Below are positions 41,730-50,822 of a DNA stretch of 64,000 nt, one piece after another. A program made the position numbers and the translations under genes. The DNA lies in contig NZ_QAJM01000033.1 of NCBI RefSeq assembly GCF_003852405.1, forward strand, positions 23,431-87,430, given 5' to 3'. The notes beneath the pieces are model-generated. The model was not told the DNA's origin. It ran no database searches and saw only the letters and a program-made list of their open reading frames with translations. Numbering within the stretch: position 1 is the first letter of the stretch; each line of letters opens with the position of its first letter. The DNA is from Pseudomonas sp. KBW05 (GTDB taxonomy: Bacteria; Pseudomonadota; Gammaproteobacteria; Pseudomonadales; Pseudomonadaceae).

Positions 41730-42059
41730 TTGTCCCAACCCGGCGATAACCACCAGCGCGCGCTGGACCGTTTCTTGAACGAACACCCTGAGGTCGTCAC
41801 GCAACTCGACACCCTCAACCCCCTCGCCGCCCAGGCCAAGGGTGAAACCCTGGCGCAGTACCGCGCCGAACGCCTGCACGAAGCCTTCGAAGCCGAAGCG
41901 GAGCGCCTGGGCCTGTTTGCCTGGGAATTGACGCTCAAGCTGACGGCGGAGTCAGCCGAAGCCTTCGAGAGCCAGCGCCTGGAAGTGCATAAAGAAGTGG
42001 CGCAAATGGCCGGGCTGAGTTGGGCGGAGTATTGCCAGTTGCATGACCTGAGCCACTGA
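41730..42059 (+). CDS. Small helical cytosolic protein (possibly DUF6388)
   Basis: 109 aa from TTG 41730, which has TGGAG about 7 bases upstream and gives the conserved N-terminus. The longer open frame from 41631 runs through the preceding gene and is rejected. It is almost all helical and acidic: ALDRFLNEHPEVV, then RAERLHEAFEAEAERLG and LEVHKEVAQMAGLSWAEY. I think it is the Pseudomonas DUF6388 family, from memory. It is convergent with the T6SS kinase gene, 8 bases apart. Confidence 0.65.
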   Translation: MSQPGDNHQRALDRFLNEHPEVVTQLDTLNPLAAQAKGETLAQYRAERLHEAFEAEAERLGLFAWELTLKLTAESAEAFESQRLEVHKEVAQMAGLSWAEYCQLHDLSH

Positions 42060-42067
42060 GCCACTGG

Positions 42068-42883
42068 CTACAGGTACCAGCGCCAAGGGTCGCGGGCCAG
42101 CGCATCACGCAATTCGGCGACGCTGATGGCCCGGCGCTCCGGGTCCACGGCTAACGCGGTCTTGAGTGCGGGCCAGCATTGCCTGGGGAGTTTGCGCGGC
42201 TTGAGGGGCTGAAAGTCGGCGGGGCGGCCTCCCTCGGCCAATTCGTACAACATGCACGCCACGCCGTAGAGATCCGCCGCCGGGGTCAGCGCGCCACCGT
42301 CGGCCAATTCCGGGGCGGCGTACGCGGGTGTCCACGCGTTGAAACGGTCACGACTCAACTGCGGTAACCCGTCACCCAGGCCTAAACCAAAGTCGAACAA
42401 GCGGATGCCCGCCTCGCCCACCATCACATTGCCCGGCTTCAAGTCACCGTGCAGCACGCCCTGCCCATGGGCGTAAGCCAGCGCGTCGAGCACCTGCACC
42501 GCCAGCGGTTGCAACTGCGGCCAGGGCAAGCCGCCAGGGCATTCCAACAACAGCCGGTCCAAGGTCAGGCCCGGTAGCAACTCCATGGTGAAAAACGCGA
42601 CCTGGCGAGCGGTATCGACCTCAAAGCTGAACGCCCGCACGATCCGCTCATGGCGCAGGCTGCGGGTCACGGCAAACTCGCTGTACAACAACACATGGGC
42701 ATCACTGGCCTGGGCAAGGCCATCGCCCACCACCTTCAACGCCACGCGCGAGCAGGGCTCGCCAAATTGCTCGTGCAGCAAGTCGCGGGCGCGATACACC
42801 ACGCCCATCCCGCCCGTGCCGAGCACCCGCTCAAGGTGATAACGCCCGGCAAGCAGGTCGAGGGCGATCTTCGCCTCCGTCAT
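42068..42883 (-). CDS. stk1: T6SS-associated Ser/Thr protein kinase (Stk1/PpkA-like)
   Basis: 271 aa, a kinase domain only. Gly loop GTGGMGVVY (22-30), VALK with K50, HGDLKPGN catalytic loop (145-152), DFG (164-166) and APE (190-192) are all present. Unlike PpkA of H1-T6SS there is no TM helix or VWA domain, which matches the short Stk1 kinase of the Pseudomonas H2-type cluster. It pairs with the PP2C phosphatase gene by a 4-base overlap and probably controls T6SS activity through phosphorylation of the FHA protein. It is the last gene of the operon. Confidence 0.9.
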   Translation of the reverse strand: MTEAKIALDLLAGRYHLERVLGTGGMGVVYRARDLLHEQFGEPCSRVALKVVGDGLAQASDAHVLLYSEFAVTRSLRHERIVRAFSFEVDTARQVAFFTMELLPGLTLDRLLLECPGGLPWPQLQPLAVQVLDALAYAHGQGVLHGDLKPGNVMVGEAGIRLFDFGLGLGDGLPQLSRDRFNAWTPAYAAPELADGGALTPAADLYGVACMLYELAEGGRPADFQPLKPRKLPRQCWPALKTALAVDPERRAISVAELRDALARDPWRWYL

Positions 42884-43587
42884 GGCAGCACCACCACCGC
42901 CGTCAGGTCATCCCGTGCGGGCCCGCGTAACACCAGGGCAAACAAACGCTCCACCATCTGCTGCGCCGTGCCCTGACTCAGGGCACCGCCCAATTCCCGG
43001 TGGCTGAGCGCCTGGTACAGGCCGTCGCTGCACAACAGGAATACATCGCCGGGGCGTGTGTCGAGTTCGAGCACCTCCAGGCTCAACGGCTCACGGCCAC
43101 CGACCGCACGGGTCAGCGCCCGGGCGTCCGGGTGGGCCTGTGCCTGCGCGCGGCTCAACTGCTGCTCGGCCATCAGTCGCTCAAACATCGAATGATCTCG
43201 CGACAGCTGATACAGACATTGCGCCCGCCACAGGTAACAACGGCTGTCTCCTGCCCACACGCAGGCGGCGCGATGCCCCTCCAACAGCAGCGCCACCACC
43301 GTACTGCCGATCGTGCCGTGCAGGCCTTCAAGACCCAGGCGCCGATCGAGCCGTTGCAAGCACCCGCGCAGCGCCTCGACCCGCTGGTCCAGCGTGCCTT
43401 GCGCGTGCAACGCGGCCAGGTTGGCAATCACCGCTTGGCTGGCAACATCGCCCGCGCGATGCCCGCCCATTCCGTCCGCCACCGCCCAGCAGCCACTCTG
43501 CGGGCGGTCCAGGAAGGCATCTTCATTGCGCGCGCGGAGCTTGCCACGCTGGGTGCGTGCGGCACTGCGCCAGGGCACGGGGTTCAT
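42880..43587 (-). CDS. stp1: T6SS PP2C-type protein phosphatase (Stp1/PppA-like)
   Basis: 235 aa. ATG 43587 overlaps the tssM stop (ATGA); an in-frame ATG 30 bases upstream lies inside tssM. PP2C metal motifs are complete: RNEDAFL, VADGMGGH, WAGDSRCYL, SDGLYQAL and ARDDLTAVVV. It is soluble, about 26 kDa, and antagonises the kinase encoded immediately downstream, so that T6SS assembly is switched by threonine phosphorylation. The order tssM-phosphatase-kinase is that of the P. aeruginosa H2 cluster. Confidence 0.92.
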   Translation of the reverse strand: MNPVPWRSAARTQRGKLRARNEDAFLDRPQSGCWAVADGMGGHRAGDVASQAVIANLAALHAQGTLDQRVEALRGCLQRLDRRLGLEGLHGTIGSTVVALLLEGHRAACVWAGDSRCYLWRAQCLYQLSRDHSMFERLMAEQQLSRAQAQAHPDARALTRAVGGREPLSLEVLELDTRPGDVFLLCSDGLYQALSHRELGGALSQGTAQQMVERLFALVLRGPARDDLTAVVVLP

Positions 43588-46500
43588 AACTGCTCCGGCA
43601 AACGGAACGTGCGCCAATCCCCCAACGGGAACGGGCTGGGCGCGCGTTGGCTGGTCAACAGGAAGTTGGCGCGCAAACCGGCCAGGTCGGCCTTGAGCAA
43701 GTGCCCATCGCGACCACTGGCCGGTTCGCTCTGCAACAGATCAACCAGGCGAAACCACGACCAGGCACCGGTGTTTTTTTCCAGGCCCAATGGCCGCTCT
43801 GCGCCCCGCTCCAGCACCAGGCTACTGCGACCGTTTTCGGCCTCGTCAGGCCACTGGAACACCATCGGCACGATGGGCCCGTGGCGGTATTCCAACTGGC
43901 GTTCACCGATGCGCAATACGGCGCGACTGACCGCCTGATCCAGGCTGTAGGGCGCCAAGGTAAACCGCACCTGCAGGTCGCCCCCGCCGTCGGTGAAGAA
44001 GCTGCGGCGGATAAGCTGGGCCTTGCTCAGGTGATCGAGCATCCCGCGTGTCATCGGCAGGCTGCGTCCATCCAGGCTACGCAGACGATAACGCCCGCCT
44101 TCGGCGCTGACGAAAGGCCGCAGATAACTGTCGTAAAAGCGTGCCATCACGCCTTGCGGCTTGAAAAACGCCTGGAAATCACTGAGGGCCACGTCGCTGG
44201 CGGCGTGGGCATTGAACGGGTAACGCTGACGGATCGCCTGGGCGTAAACCCCGTAGACCTCGCTTTGATAGCGCTGATTGACGTGTACGTAGGCGTCCTC
44301 CAGCAAATGCTGCCAGCTGTCGTCGGCCATGCCCTCAATCAGGCCCGACAGCGGCAGCGGTAAGCGCGCGGCGACATCGCGCAGAGTGCCCAACACGTCC
44401 GGCTGCCCTTCCATGCGCCGCTTGACCCGCAGGAACGCACCCTGCCCTGGCGATACGTCGCGGTTCAAGGCAAGCAGTTGCAGGTGCAGTTCATCAAGCA
44501 AGCCCAATGCCCGGGTCAGATCGGCGCCGGGGTTCTGCTGCTCGTCCAATAATTGGTGAAGCGGCTCAAAACGCCGTTGCAACGTGCGCCGGGGAGAATC
44601 TTCGGCCATCGGCAATGGGCCTGCCAACAGGGTATTTTCCCGCACCTGCTGCAACAGCAGCACCAGGGGCGAGCGGGCCGACGTCACACTCGCCAGCCGC
44701 GCAGCGTCCTGCTTCAAGTCTTCGCTCGCCCCCCGTCGAACCCGACCCAGGGCGTCGCTCCAGACATCGGCGTACTCGCTGAAATAACGCTGCTCCAACG
44801 CCAGAATCAATCGACGCAACTCCAGCACGCTCAGGTCGGCGCTCTCGCCAAGCACCCAGTTGTCCTGCGCAATGGTGTTCACCAACCGAGGCCCCTGTGC
44901 ATCGAAATACTGCAAGAAGCGCTTGGTGTAAAAGCCGGGAATGGGCGGATCGATCCCGGCAAACGCCACGCCATCGGCCAGGCGCAAGGGTTCCAGATCA
45001 CGCGCCTGTTCACGCAGTACCCGGTAGACCACGTCGGCCAACGACTCACCGCGCAACACCTGGCGTGCCTGGGCCACCAGTGCATCATTGAGCGGCGCTG
45101 CAAACGGCAATGCCAGTAACCGCGCCACGTGGGCATTCAGGCGCTCCTGCACCGCGGCCGCACCGGCATAACGTGTGGACCAGGCTTGCGCGACACGCTC
45201 GGCCAGCCAGCGGTTCTCTCGCCGTTCGCGCAGCGTCAGCATCAGGTACGCACGCAGGGGGTCCAGCAACCGCTCGCGGTCTGCCAGGCTGCCCTGCACC
45301 TGTTCTTCCAACAGCGCGACGACAGCCGGCAGCAACTGCTGGTGCAAGGTGTGCTCGTAGGCACTCGCCAACACCGGCGCACTCAGGTCGCCCTGGTACA
45401 GCCCCGCGCGCTCCAGCAGCCGGGCATCGCCCTTGGCCGGAAACACCTGGGTGGCAGCAAAGCGTTGGTCCAACTGCGCCAGGACAACCAGGGTGTGATC
45501 GGTCTCTGCCGCAACGGCTACGGTCTCGCGTGCCAATTCAACCAGTTGCCCAAGGCGCTGATGATTGACCGTGTAACTGTGTGTCCACAGGGCCGCACCT
45601 GCCCCCAGCAGCAACAGCGCCGCCAGGCTCAACCCGGCCTGGCGCCAACGCAAGCGCTGGCGCTCCTCGGTATGCAGGCCGGCGAGGTCGGCTTCGGCAA
45701 GGATGACCTGGCGGAACAACCCCGACACGCCGTGCGCCCGTACGTCGCCCGCGCACGTCAGGTAAAAGCCACGCAAACCGTTGATGCGCGGAGCGCGATG
45801 GGCGCGGAACGCCGTCTCGATGAACGCACACAAACGCTCGCCCATCTGCGCCACTTGTGGCGGCAAGTCCAGCATGCGTGCACGGCGCTCCACGTGACGC
45901 TCCTGATGCAAACGTGTGATCAACTCAGCGCTCAAGCGTTGCAGCAGCGCCTCGAATGCCTGGCGCACCTGGGCCATCTCGGCTCCCGCGGTGCCAACAG
46001 CCAACGGCTCGCCTAATACACCGACGGCCGCTTGTGCCTCGGGCGTATCGAAATACTCGGCAAACCCCGGCAAACGGTCTGCGTGGGTCAACACCAGGTA
46101 GAGGGGCACATCCACGTGCAACGTCTGCTGGACCTCCTGCAAACGGGCATGTACCTGGCGAGCATGCAGGTCCAGGTCGTGTTCGTTGCTGGCGAGCAAG
46201 GTCTGCACCGACAGCGTTACCACCACGCCGTTGAGCGGGCTGGCCCTGCGCCGCGTCCTGAGCAAGCCCAGCAACGTCGCCCATCCCGCCGCGTCGGGTG
46301 CACCGTGCGGTTGGCACAGGTAACGACCAGGGGTGTCGATCAACACCGCCTTATCGGCAAAATACCAGTCGCAGAACGCGCTGCGCCCGGCTGGCGTTGC
46401 ATCACTGCGATCAAGGGGCGCGTGCAACCCGTTCGCCGCTAGCAGGCTGGTTTTTCCGCTGCCCTCCTCGCCTATCAGCACATACCACGGCAGCTCATGG

Positions 46501-46871
46501 CGCCAACGCTTGCGGTGGTTGCCGTAGCGCGGTGTCGTCGCCAGGGCTTGCTCGGCTTCCTTGAAGCGCGCGCGCACGTGTCGGCGCTCGTCTTCGAGTC
46601 GGCCTTTCTGTGCGTCACGGGCCTGGTTTTCAGGCTTGTTCGACGCCGCCACGCGACGCCCACCCAGCCAGACCATCGCCAGCCCCCACAGCAGAAACAC
46701 GCTGCTGATCGTCAACAAACGCGCCGTCGCGCCCTGCCAGAAGCGATAGTCATCCACCGCCAACATAGGCCCGATAAACCACACCAGGCTGGCGCTCAAC
46801 AGCACCAGCAGCAGGCTCCATACCCAAACCCGACGCAGCACGGTACCCGCGCCCTTGAAGAATGCGTTCAT
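43584..46871 (-). CDS. tssM: T6SS membrane-complex protein TssM (IcmF)
   Basis: 1095 aa. Two N-terminal TM helices (about 16-34 and 53-70) precede a cytoplasmic NTPase-like domain with Walker A GEEGSGKT (134-141) and DTPG (179-182). A third TM follows near residues 410-425 (LSLAALLLLGAGAALWTHSY), then a long periplasmic part with the conserved C-terminal beta domain. It forms the trans-envelope channel with TssL and TssJ. ATG is 15 bases after the tssL stop. The Walker A site is intact, which is not true of all TssM. Confidence 0.94.
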   Translation of the reverse strand: MNAFFKGAGTVLRRVWVWSLLLVLLSASLVWFIGPMLAVDDYRFWQGATARLLTISSVFLLWGLAMVWLGGRRVAASNKPENQARDAQKGRLEDERRHVRARFKEAEQALATTPRYGNHRKRWRHELPWYVLIGEEGSGKTSLLAANGLHAPLDRSDATPAGRSAFCDWYFADKAVLIDTPGRYLCQPHGAPDAAGWATLLGLLRTRRRASPLNGVVVTLSVQTLLASNEHDLDLHARQVHARLQEVQQTLHVDVPLYLVLTHADRLPGFAEYFDTPEAQAAVGVLGEPLAVGTAGAEMAQVRQAFEALLQRLSAELITRLHQERHVERRARMLDLPPQVAQMGERLCAFIETAFRAHRAPRINGLRGFYLTCAGDVRAHGVSGLFRQVILAEADLAGLHTEERQRLRWRQAGLSLAALLLLGAGAALWTHSYTVNHQRLGQLVELARETVAVAAETDHTLVVLAQLDQRFAATQVFPAKGDARLLERAGLYQGDLSAPVLASAYEHTLHQQLLPAVVALLEEQVQGSLADRERLLDPLRAYLMLTLRERRENRWLAERVAQAWSTRYAGAAAVQERLNAHVARLLALPFAAPLNDALVAQARQVLRGESLADVVYRVLREQARDLEPLRLADGVAFAGIDPPIPGFYTKRFLQYFDAQGPRLVNTIAQDNWVLGESADLSVLELRRLILALEQRYFSEYADVWSDALGRVRRGASEDLKQDAARLASVTSARSPLVLLLQQVRENTLLAGPLPMAEDSPRRTLQRRFEPLHQLLDEQQNPGADLTRALGLLDELHLQLLALNRDVSPGQGAFLRVKRRMEGQPDVLGTLRDVAARLPLPLSGLIEGMADDSWQHLLEDAYVHVNQRYQSEVYGVYAQAIRQRYPFNAHAASDVALSDFQAFFKPQGVMARFYDSYLRPFVSAEGGRYRLRSLDGRSLPMTRGMLDHLSKAQLIRRSFFTDGGGDLQVRFTLAPYSLDQAVSRAVLRIGERQLEYRHGPIVPMVFQWPDEAENGRSSLVLERGAERPLGLEKNTGAWSWFRLVDLLQSEPASGRDGHLLKADLAGLRANFLLTSQRAPSPFPLGDWRTFRLPEQL

Positions 46872-46886
46872 TCATTGCTCCCTGCG

Positions 46887-47756
46887 TTACAAGGGCGTCC
46901 GAGTCAGGGCCGGCGCCATAGGATGAAAAGATTCCAGCGCCGTCACGCGCTCGTTGCCCAGGACCCAGGCAAACCCCGTGTACATGGCCAACAGGCTGGC
47001 CAGGACACCCACCGCCAGCCACGGTGTGGAAAGCCCGCGTAACCGCCGGTTGCGCCTGCGCAGCGCAGGTGCTGGCACCGGTGGCGCAGGCTCGCCGCGC
47101 ACATGCCGGATCTGTCGATACAGGCCGTCGCGCAAGGTTTCGAGCTGCACCACCCCGCGCTCCACGACGCGGTATTTGCCTTCGAAGCCGATCGCCAGGC
47201 ACAGGTACATCAGCTCCAGCATCGCCACGTGCTTGATCGGGTCGCGGGACAGTCGTTCCAACAAGGTGAAAAACCTTTCGCCGCCCAAGGTTTCATGGTG
47301 AAAGCGGCTCAACAGGCTGATCTTCGACCAATCGCCATGACTGTCCCACTGCGCCGTGACCACCGCCTCATCCAGCACCGCACACAACACGTAGCGGGCC
47401 GAGTTGACCTCGACGCTCTCCACCCCCTCATGCAAGGCGCGCTGCTCGAACTGCGTGATCGCCGACACCAGGCGCTCATTCAGCGCGCCCAGGCTCTCGC
47501 GACCGACGTGGCCCTTGAGCTGAGCGGCCTCGGCCAATATTGCCCAGGCCGCCGCCACCAACGTGTTGAGACCCACGTTGAAGCTATGCGCACCGGGCAA
47601 GCGGGCGGCGTAGATCATCCGGTCTGCCAACTGCTCGAAGCGCGGCGGCGATGGGTGGTCTGTCATTGCCCGCTGTGCCGGCCCGTGGCCTTCGCGGTCG
47701 AGCAAGATGGTTTTTTCATCCGGCGGGTATTCGCTATCCATGGTCATGGTGTTCAA
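46887..47756 (-). CDS. tssL: T6SS membrane-complex protein TssL (DotU/IcmH)
   Basis: 289 aa. An Asp/Glu-rich N-terminus is followed by the DotU domain (FNVGLNTLVAAAWAILAEAAQL, RYVLCAVLDEAVVTAQWDS, MYLCLAIGFEGKYRVV). A single C-terminal TM helix lies at about 246-266. It has no peptidoglycan-binding OmpA-like extension, so it is the short form. It anchors the baseplate to TssM through the TM helix. It overlaps tssK by 4 bases. Confidence 0.94.
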   Translation of the reverse strand: MNTMTMDSEYPPDEKTILLDREGHGPAQRAMTDHPSPPRFEQLADRMIYAARLPGAHSFNVGLNTLVAAAWAILAEAAQLKGHVGRESLGALNERLVSAITQFEQRALHEGVESVEVNSARYVLCAVLDEAVVTAQWDSHGDWSKISLLSRFHHETLGGERFFTLLERLSRDPIKHVAMLELMYLCLAIGFEGKYRVVERGVVQLETLRDGLYRQIRHVRGEPAPPVPAPALRRRNRRLRGLSTPWLAVGVLASLLAMYTGFAWVLGNERVTALESFHPMAPALTRTPL

Positions 47757-49081
47757 TTCCTGATGGCCCAGAAGTTCAGTTGCAGCTCGGCAAACTCGCC
47801 GCTGACATGGAAGGCAAAGCCGCCCGATTGCTCCAGCTGCGCGGTGTCACGGGCACTGAGTTCAAGCAAGAAATAGGTTTTGTCGGCACGGAACGGGATC
47901 TGCCTTGGCGCCACCGGCAGCGGCTTGAGGCGGATACCCGGCAAGTGCAGGTTGACCAGCTCACGGATTCGCTCCACGGCGCCGATCTTGAGGTGGGCCG
48001 GCAAGCGAGTGCGCAAGGTGTCGCCGTCGCACTGGGCGCTCGCGGCGAGGATGAACGTCGCAACGCCGAGCAATTTCAGCTCGCTGACCGGGCATACCAA
48101 CACCCCGTACTGGCGCGCCTGCAAGGCCAACTCGATGGCCTGCTGCTCCAGCACCATCGACAGCAGGCTGCGAATAGCCTCCATCAGCCCGCGAAAGCTC
48201 GCACCCTGATCGCTGTGCTGGTAGTGCAGTTGCAGAGGGCAACGCTTGCTGTCATTGGCGAAGGTCGATAACTCGCCGAGCATCGCCAACAGCTCGCGGT
48301 ACAGGGTCTCCGGACGCACCTTGGACTGGTACGCGTAATGGCGCAGGACAGGTTCGGTGCGGTTGATCAGCTGCAGCATGAGGAAATCCCCGATCTGCGT
48401 CCCGGGCGCCCCACCGTTGCCACGGATACGCGTGGCAAGCGCCTCGCCGCGGCTGGCCAGCAGGCTGATCACTTCGCTCAGGCACGATGCCAGGTAGCCG
48501 TGTTGCTGGAGGTAGATAAAGGTCGGGCTAAAGTCCGAATCCAGGGTCACGCCCCCTTCGCTGGTGCACGCCATCACCTGGGCAACCTGGAGCGTGACCA
48601 GCGTCTGGTCACTGTGTTGCTCCCCGGCAACCAGGCGCAGATCCGGGCGCGCGCAATCGAGCCGACACTGGGACTCACTGCCGGCATTGGAATCAGGCGC
48701 CTGCACTTCACAGCTGACATAGCGCGCCAACACATCGACCTGCTCCGGCCGCCGGGTGTCGACCTGTGTGCCGCTGGCCAATGGCAATGCCAGGTAGATC
48801 CCTTGCTGGCCGGTGTTGGCCGCGACTTGCAAGACCAGCGGTGGCGCCCCGGCACCCAGCTCGAACAGGCTGCCATCCGGCAGCACGCCAGTGGCCTGGC
48901 TGACCACGATCTTGCCCAGGTGCAGGTACTGCAAATCCATCGCCAGGCTCAAGAAGCCCCAGGCATCCGGGACCAGCAGGCGGGTCCAGCTGAGCTGCTG
49001 CTGGTAGTGGCGATCGTTGTGTTGCAGGTGCTGAGGCCGCAAGAGCATGCCTTCTTGCCAGACAACTTTATGAACCAGCAT
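47753..49081 (-). CDS. tssK: T6SS baseplate adaptor TssK
   Basis: 442 aa, the usual TssK length. ATG 49081 is taken because it gives the canonical N-terminus VHKVVWQEGMLLRPQHLQ and has GGAGGG just upstream. The 63-codon extension seen upstream is the tssJ region read in another frame. TssK trimers link the TssEFG baseplate to the TssM/TssL membrane complex. The start lies 1 base after the tssJ stop. Confidence 0.95.
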   Translation of the reverse strand: MLVHKVVWQEGMLLRPQHLQHNDRHYQQQLSWTRLLVPDAWGFLSLAMDLQYLHLGKIVVSQATGVLPDGSLFELGAGAPPLVLQVAANTGQQGIYLALPLASGTQVDTRRPEQVDVLARYVSCEVQAPDSNAGSESQCRLDCARPDLRLVAGEQHSDQTLVTLQVAQVMACTSEGGVTLDSDFSPTFIYLQQHGYLASCLSEVISLLASRGEALATRIRGNGGAPGTQIGDFLMLQLINRTEPVLRHYAYQSKVRPETLYRELLAMLGELSTFANDSKRCPLQLHYQHSDQGASFRGLMEAIRSLLSMVLEQQAIELALQARQYGVLVCPVSELKLLGVATFILAASAQCDGDTLRTRLPAHLKIGAVERIRELVNLHLPGIRLKPLPVAPRQIPFRADKTYFLLELSARDTAQLEQSGGFAFHVSGEFAELQLNFWAIRN

Positions 49082-49082
49082 C

Positions 49083-49559
49083 TCAACCCTCCCCCACGCC
49101 GACTTGGCGTATACCTGTTTCGTCCAGCACCAGCTCGGCCTGCGTACGCCGCTGCGGGGTGATGGGCAACACCCAGCGCCATTGCACGTGCGGGAGGTCT
49201 CGATAGGCCGCCAGTACCCCCACGTAGCGGCTGTGTGGCGCAACGCTGAGCTTGAGTAGCCGCCGTTCACCCGGGCGCAGCTCCAGCTCTTCAGCGCTCA
49301 CCCAATCCTTGGGCAGGACCTGCTCTGCACGCTCGTAAAGGCTGTAAAAGTCGCTGTTTTCAAAAGCCACCGGATGCCGCAGTTCAATCAGGCGCACCAC
49401 CACCGGCGAGGGGCGGCCATGCAGGTCCGGGTTGAGCCGCTCGCCGGCGGCCAGTGTCAGGTCCAGCTTGGTCAGCGACGAAAACGGCGACAAGGCGCTG
49501 CAACCTGCCAGCAGCATTGCCAGCAGGGTCACCATGGAAGTTCGATACATAGGCATCAT
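49083..49559 (-). CDS. tssJ: T6SS outer-membrane lipoprotein TssJ
   Basis: 158 aa. Three ATGs compete (49559, 49556, 49550); all keep the lipobox LLAGC with Cys20 counted from 49559. The mature part is a transthyretin-like beta sandwich (SPVVVRLIELRHPVAFENSDF) typical of TssJ. It binds the TssM C-terminal end in the periplasm. It overlaps the Fha gene by 4 bases and is 1 base from tssK. This corresponds to the lip gene position in H2-type clusters. Confidence 0.93.
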   Translation of the reverse strand: MMPMYRTSMVTLLAMLLAGCSALSPFSSLTKLDLTLAAGERLNPDLHGRPSPVVVRLIELRHPVAFENSDFYSLYERAEQVLPKDWVSAEELELRPGERRLLKLSVAPHSRYVGVLAAYRDLPHVQWRWVLPITPQRRTQAELVLDETGIRQVGVGEG

Positions 49560-50650
49560 CCTGGGTAGGTCGCGTGCAAGGTCGCGATCAGGCGCACCTG
49601 ATCCTTGTAGGCCGCGAGAAAATCACGGCCAAGCGCGGGCTCGGCCGGCGATTCGTCGTCAATCAACTGCTGGTAATGCCGTTGATAGGCACGCCAATGC
49701 GCGCCATCCCTGAAGAACCCTGGAGGTTTGCCCTGACGTACAAAGCGGCGTTGCAGCTGATCCGGCGCAAACGCCTGGCGTGCACACCGCACGGCGGCCC
49801 GGCACGCCGCCAGCATCGCCACTTGATGGGCTTGCAGGTCGCGGAACGCCTGGGTCACGGCCTGTTGCGCGGGGAGCTCGCCCACTGCGCCATCACCCAA
49901 CAATGCGTGCATGTCCTGCAGGGTGTTGCTGTCGAGCGGCGCCAGGTTCAACTCGCCTTTCAACGCCTCTTGGGTGCGCAGGCACTGTTGCAGGTCATCG
50001 AGGGTGTGCTTGAGCAAGCGCGCGACCTTGATTGCCAATGCCTCGCGGCGCGCGGTGTCGAGCGTCGACATATCGCTACCCAACGCCTGCGCGAAGTGCG
50101 CCCAGAACGGGTCATGGGTCGAAGCCGCAGTCGCAACGGGTAACGGCGCAGCGGCTTCGTCCGCAGGCGCGGTGAGGGTCGGCGTCAGCAGGTGATCCCA
50201 TTGCGGCGTACCGTGCTCCGTGCAAGGTTGCGTCGCGTCATCAGCCACCCACTCATCCTCGATCAACGGCAGCGGGGTCGGCGCCAGGAAGCCATCGTCT
50301 GGAATAGGCACAGGCTCGGCGAACCGCTGCAGCGGCGCCGTCAACCGCGCACGCAGCGCCAATGGCCCCAATTCGAAGACGTTGCCATCGTGGATCGGCC
50401 ACGGCTGCCCCCGGCGCAAGCGTTCGGCGCTGCCCGCCACGCCGATACCGTTACTGCTGATATCGGTGAGGAAATAGCGCCCGTCCCGGTAGCTGACCAG
50501 GCCATGGTGGCTGGACAACACGCGGCTGGCGTCGGGAAGCACCCAATCACAATCGCTGCCCCGCCCGATCACACCACCGTCGCCAGCAAACACCTTGTGG
50601 GCCGATGGGGCGGCTTGGCCGCCGCTGCACACCTCTAACACTAATTGCAT
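49556..50650 (-). CDS. tagH: T6SS FHA-domain protein (TagH/Fha)
   Basis: 364 aa. ATG 50650 follows GGGGAGG. The N-terminal FHA domain (about residues 5-95) has GVIGRGSDCDWVLPD, VLSSHHGLVSY and SSNGIGV, which are the GR, SxxH and NG motifs for phosphothreonine binding. A Pro/Ala linker and a C-terminal TagH domain (about 190-355) follow. It is the expected target of the kinase/phosphatase pair at the end of the operon. Confidence 0.93.
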   Translation of the reverse strand: MQLVLEVCSGGQAAPSAHKVFAGDGGVIGRGSDCDWVLPDASRVLSSHHGLVSYRDGRYFLTDISSNGIGVAGSAERLRRGQPWPIHDGNVFELGPLALRARLTAPLQRFAEPVPIPDDGFLAPTPLPLIEDEWVADDATQPCTEHGTPQWDHLLTPTLTAPADEAAAPLPVATAASTHDPFWAHFAQALGSDMSTLDTARREALAIKVARLLKHTLDDLQQCLRTQEALKGELNLAPLDSNTLQDMHALLGDGAVGELPAQQAVTQAFRDLQAHQVAMLAACRAAVRCARQAFAPDQLQRRFVRQGKPPGFFRDGAHWRAYQRHYQQLIDDESPAEPALGRDFLAAYKDQVRLIATLHATYPG

Positions 50651-50666
50651 GAATGACCTCCCCGAC

Positions 50667-50798
50667 TCACTGGCCACGGCGGCTCACCTGTGGATCGCCC
50701 AACGGGCGGTAATCACCGTCATCAAAGACGTAATTGGCGTTGCAGCCGCCCAGTAAAAAAACCGCAAGCACCAAGGCTCGCCACCAACGATCAGGCAT
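50667..50798 (-). CDS. 43-aa T6SS-cluster lipoprotein (OrfX-like)
   Basis: A short reading frame that standard length cut-offs miss. ATG 50798 is preceded by GGGAG at 8 bases, and the predicted protein has 43 residues with a signal-II leader and lipobox FLLGGC (Cys19). The mature part is only about 25 residues (NANYVFDDGDYRPLGDPQ then SRRGQ). It sits between the sigma54-activator and FHA genes with gaps of 24 and 16 bases, the place of the small orfX gene in P. aeruginosa H2-T6SS. Likely an envelope-attached accessory peptide; role unknown. Confidence 0.7.
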   Translation of the reverse strand: MPDRWWRALVLAVFLLGGCNANYVFDDGDYRPLGDPQVSRRGQ

Positions 50799-50822
50799 TG
50801 GGTATCTCCCTAAAGGATTCAT

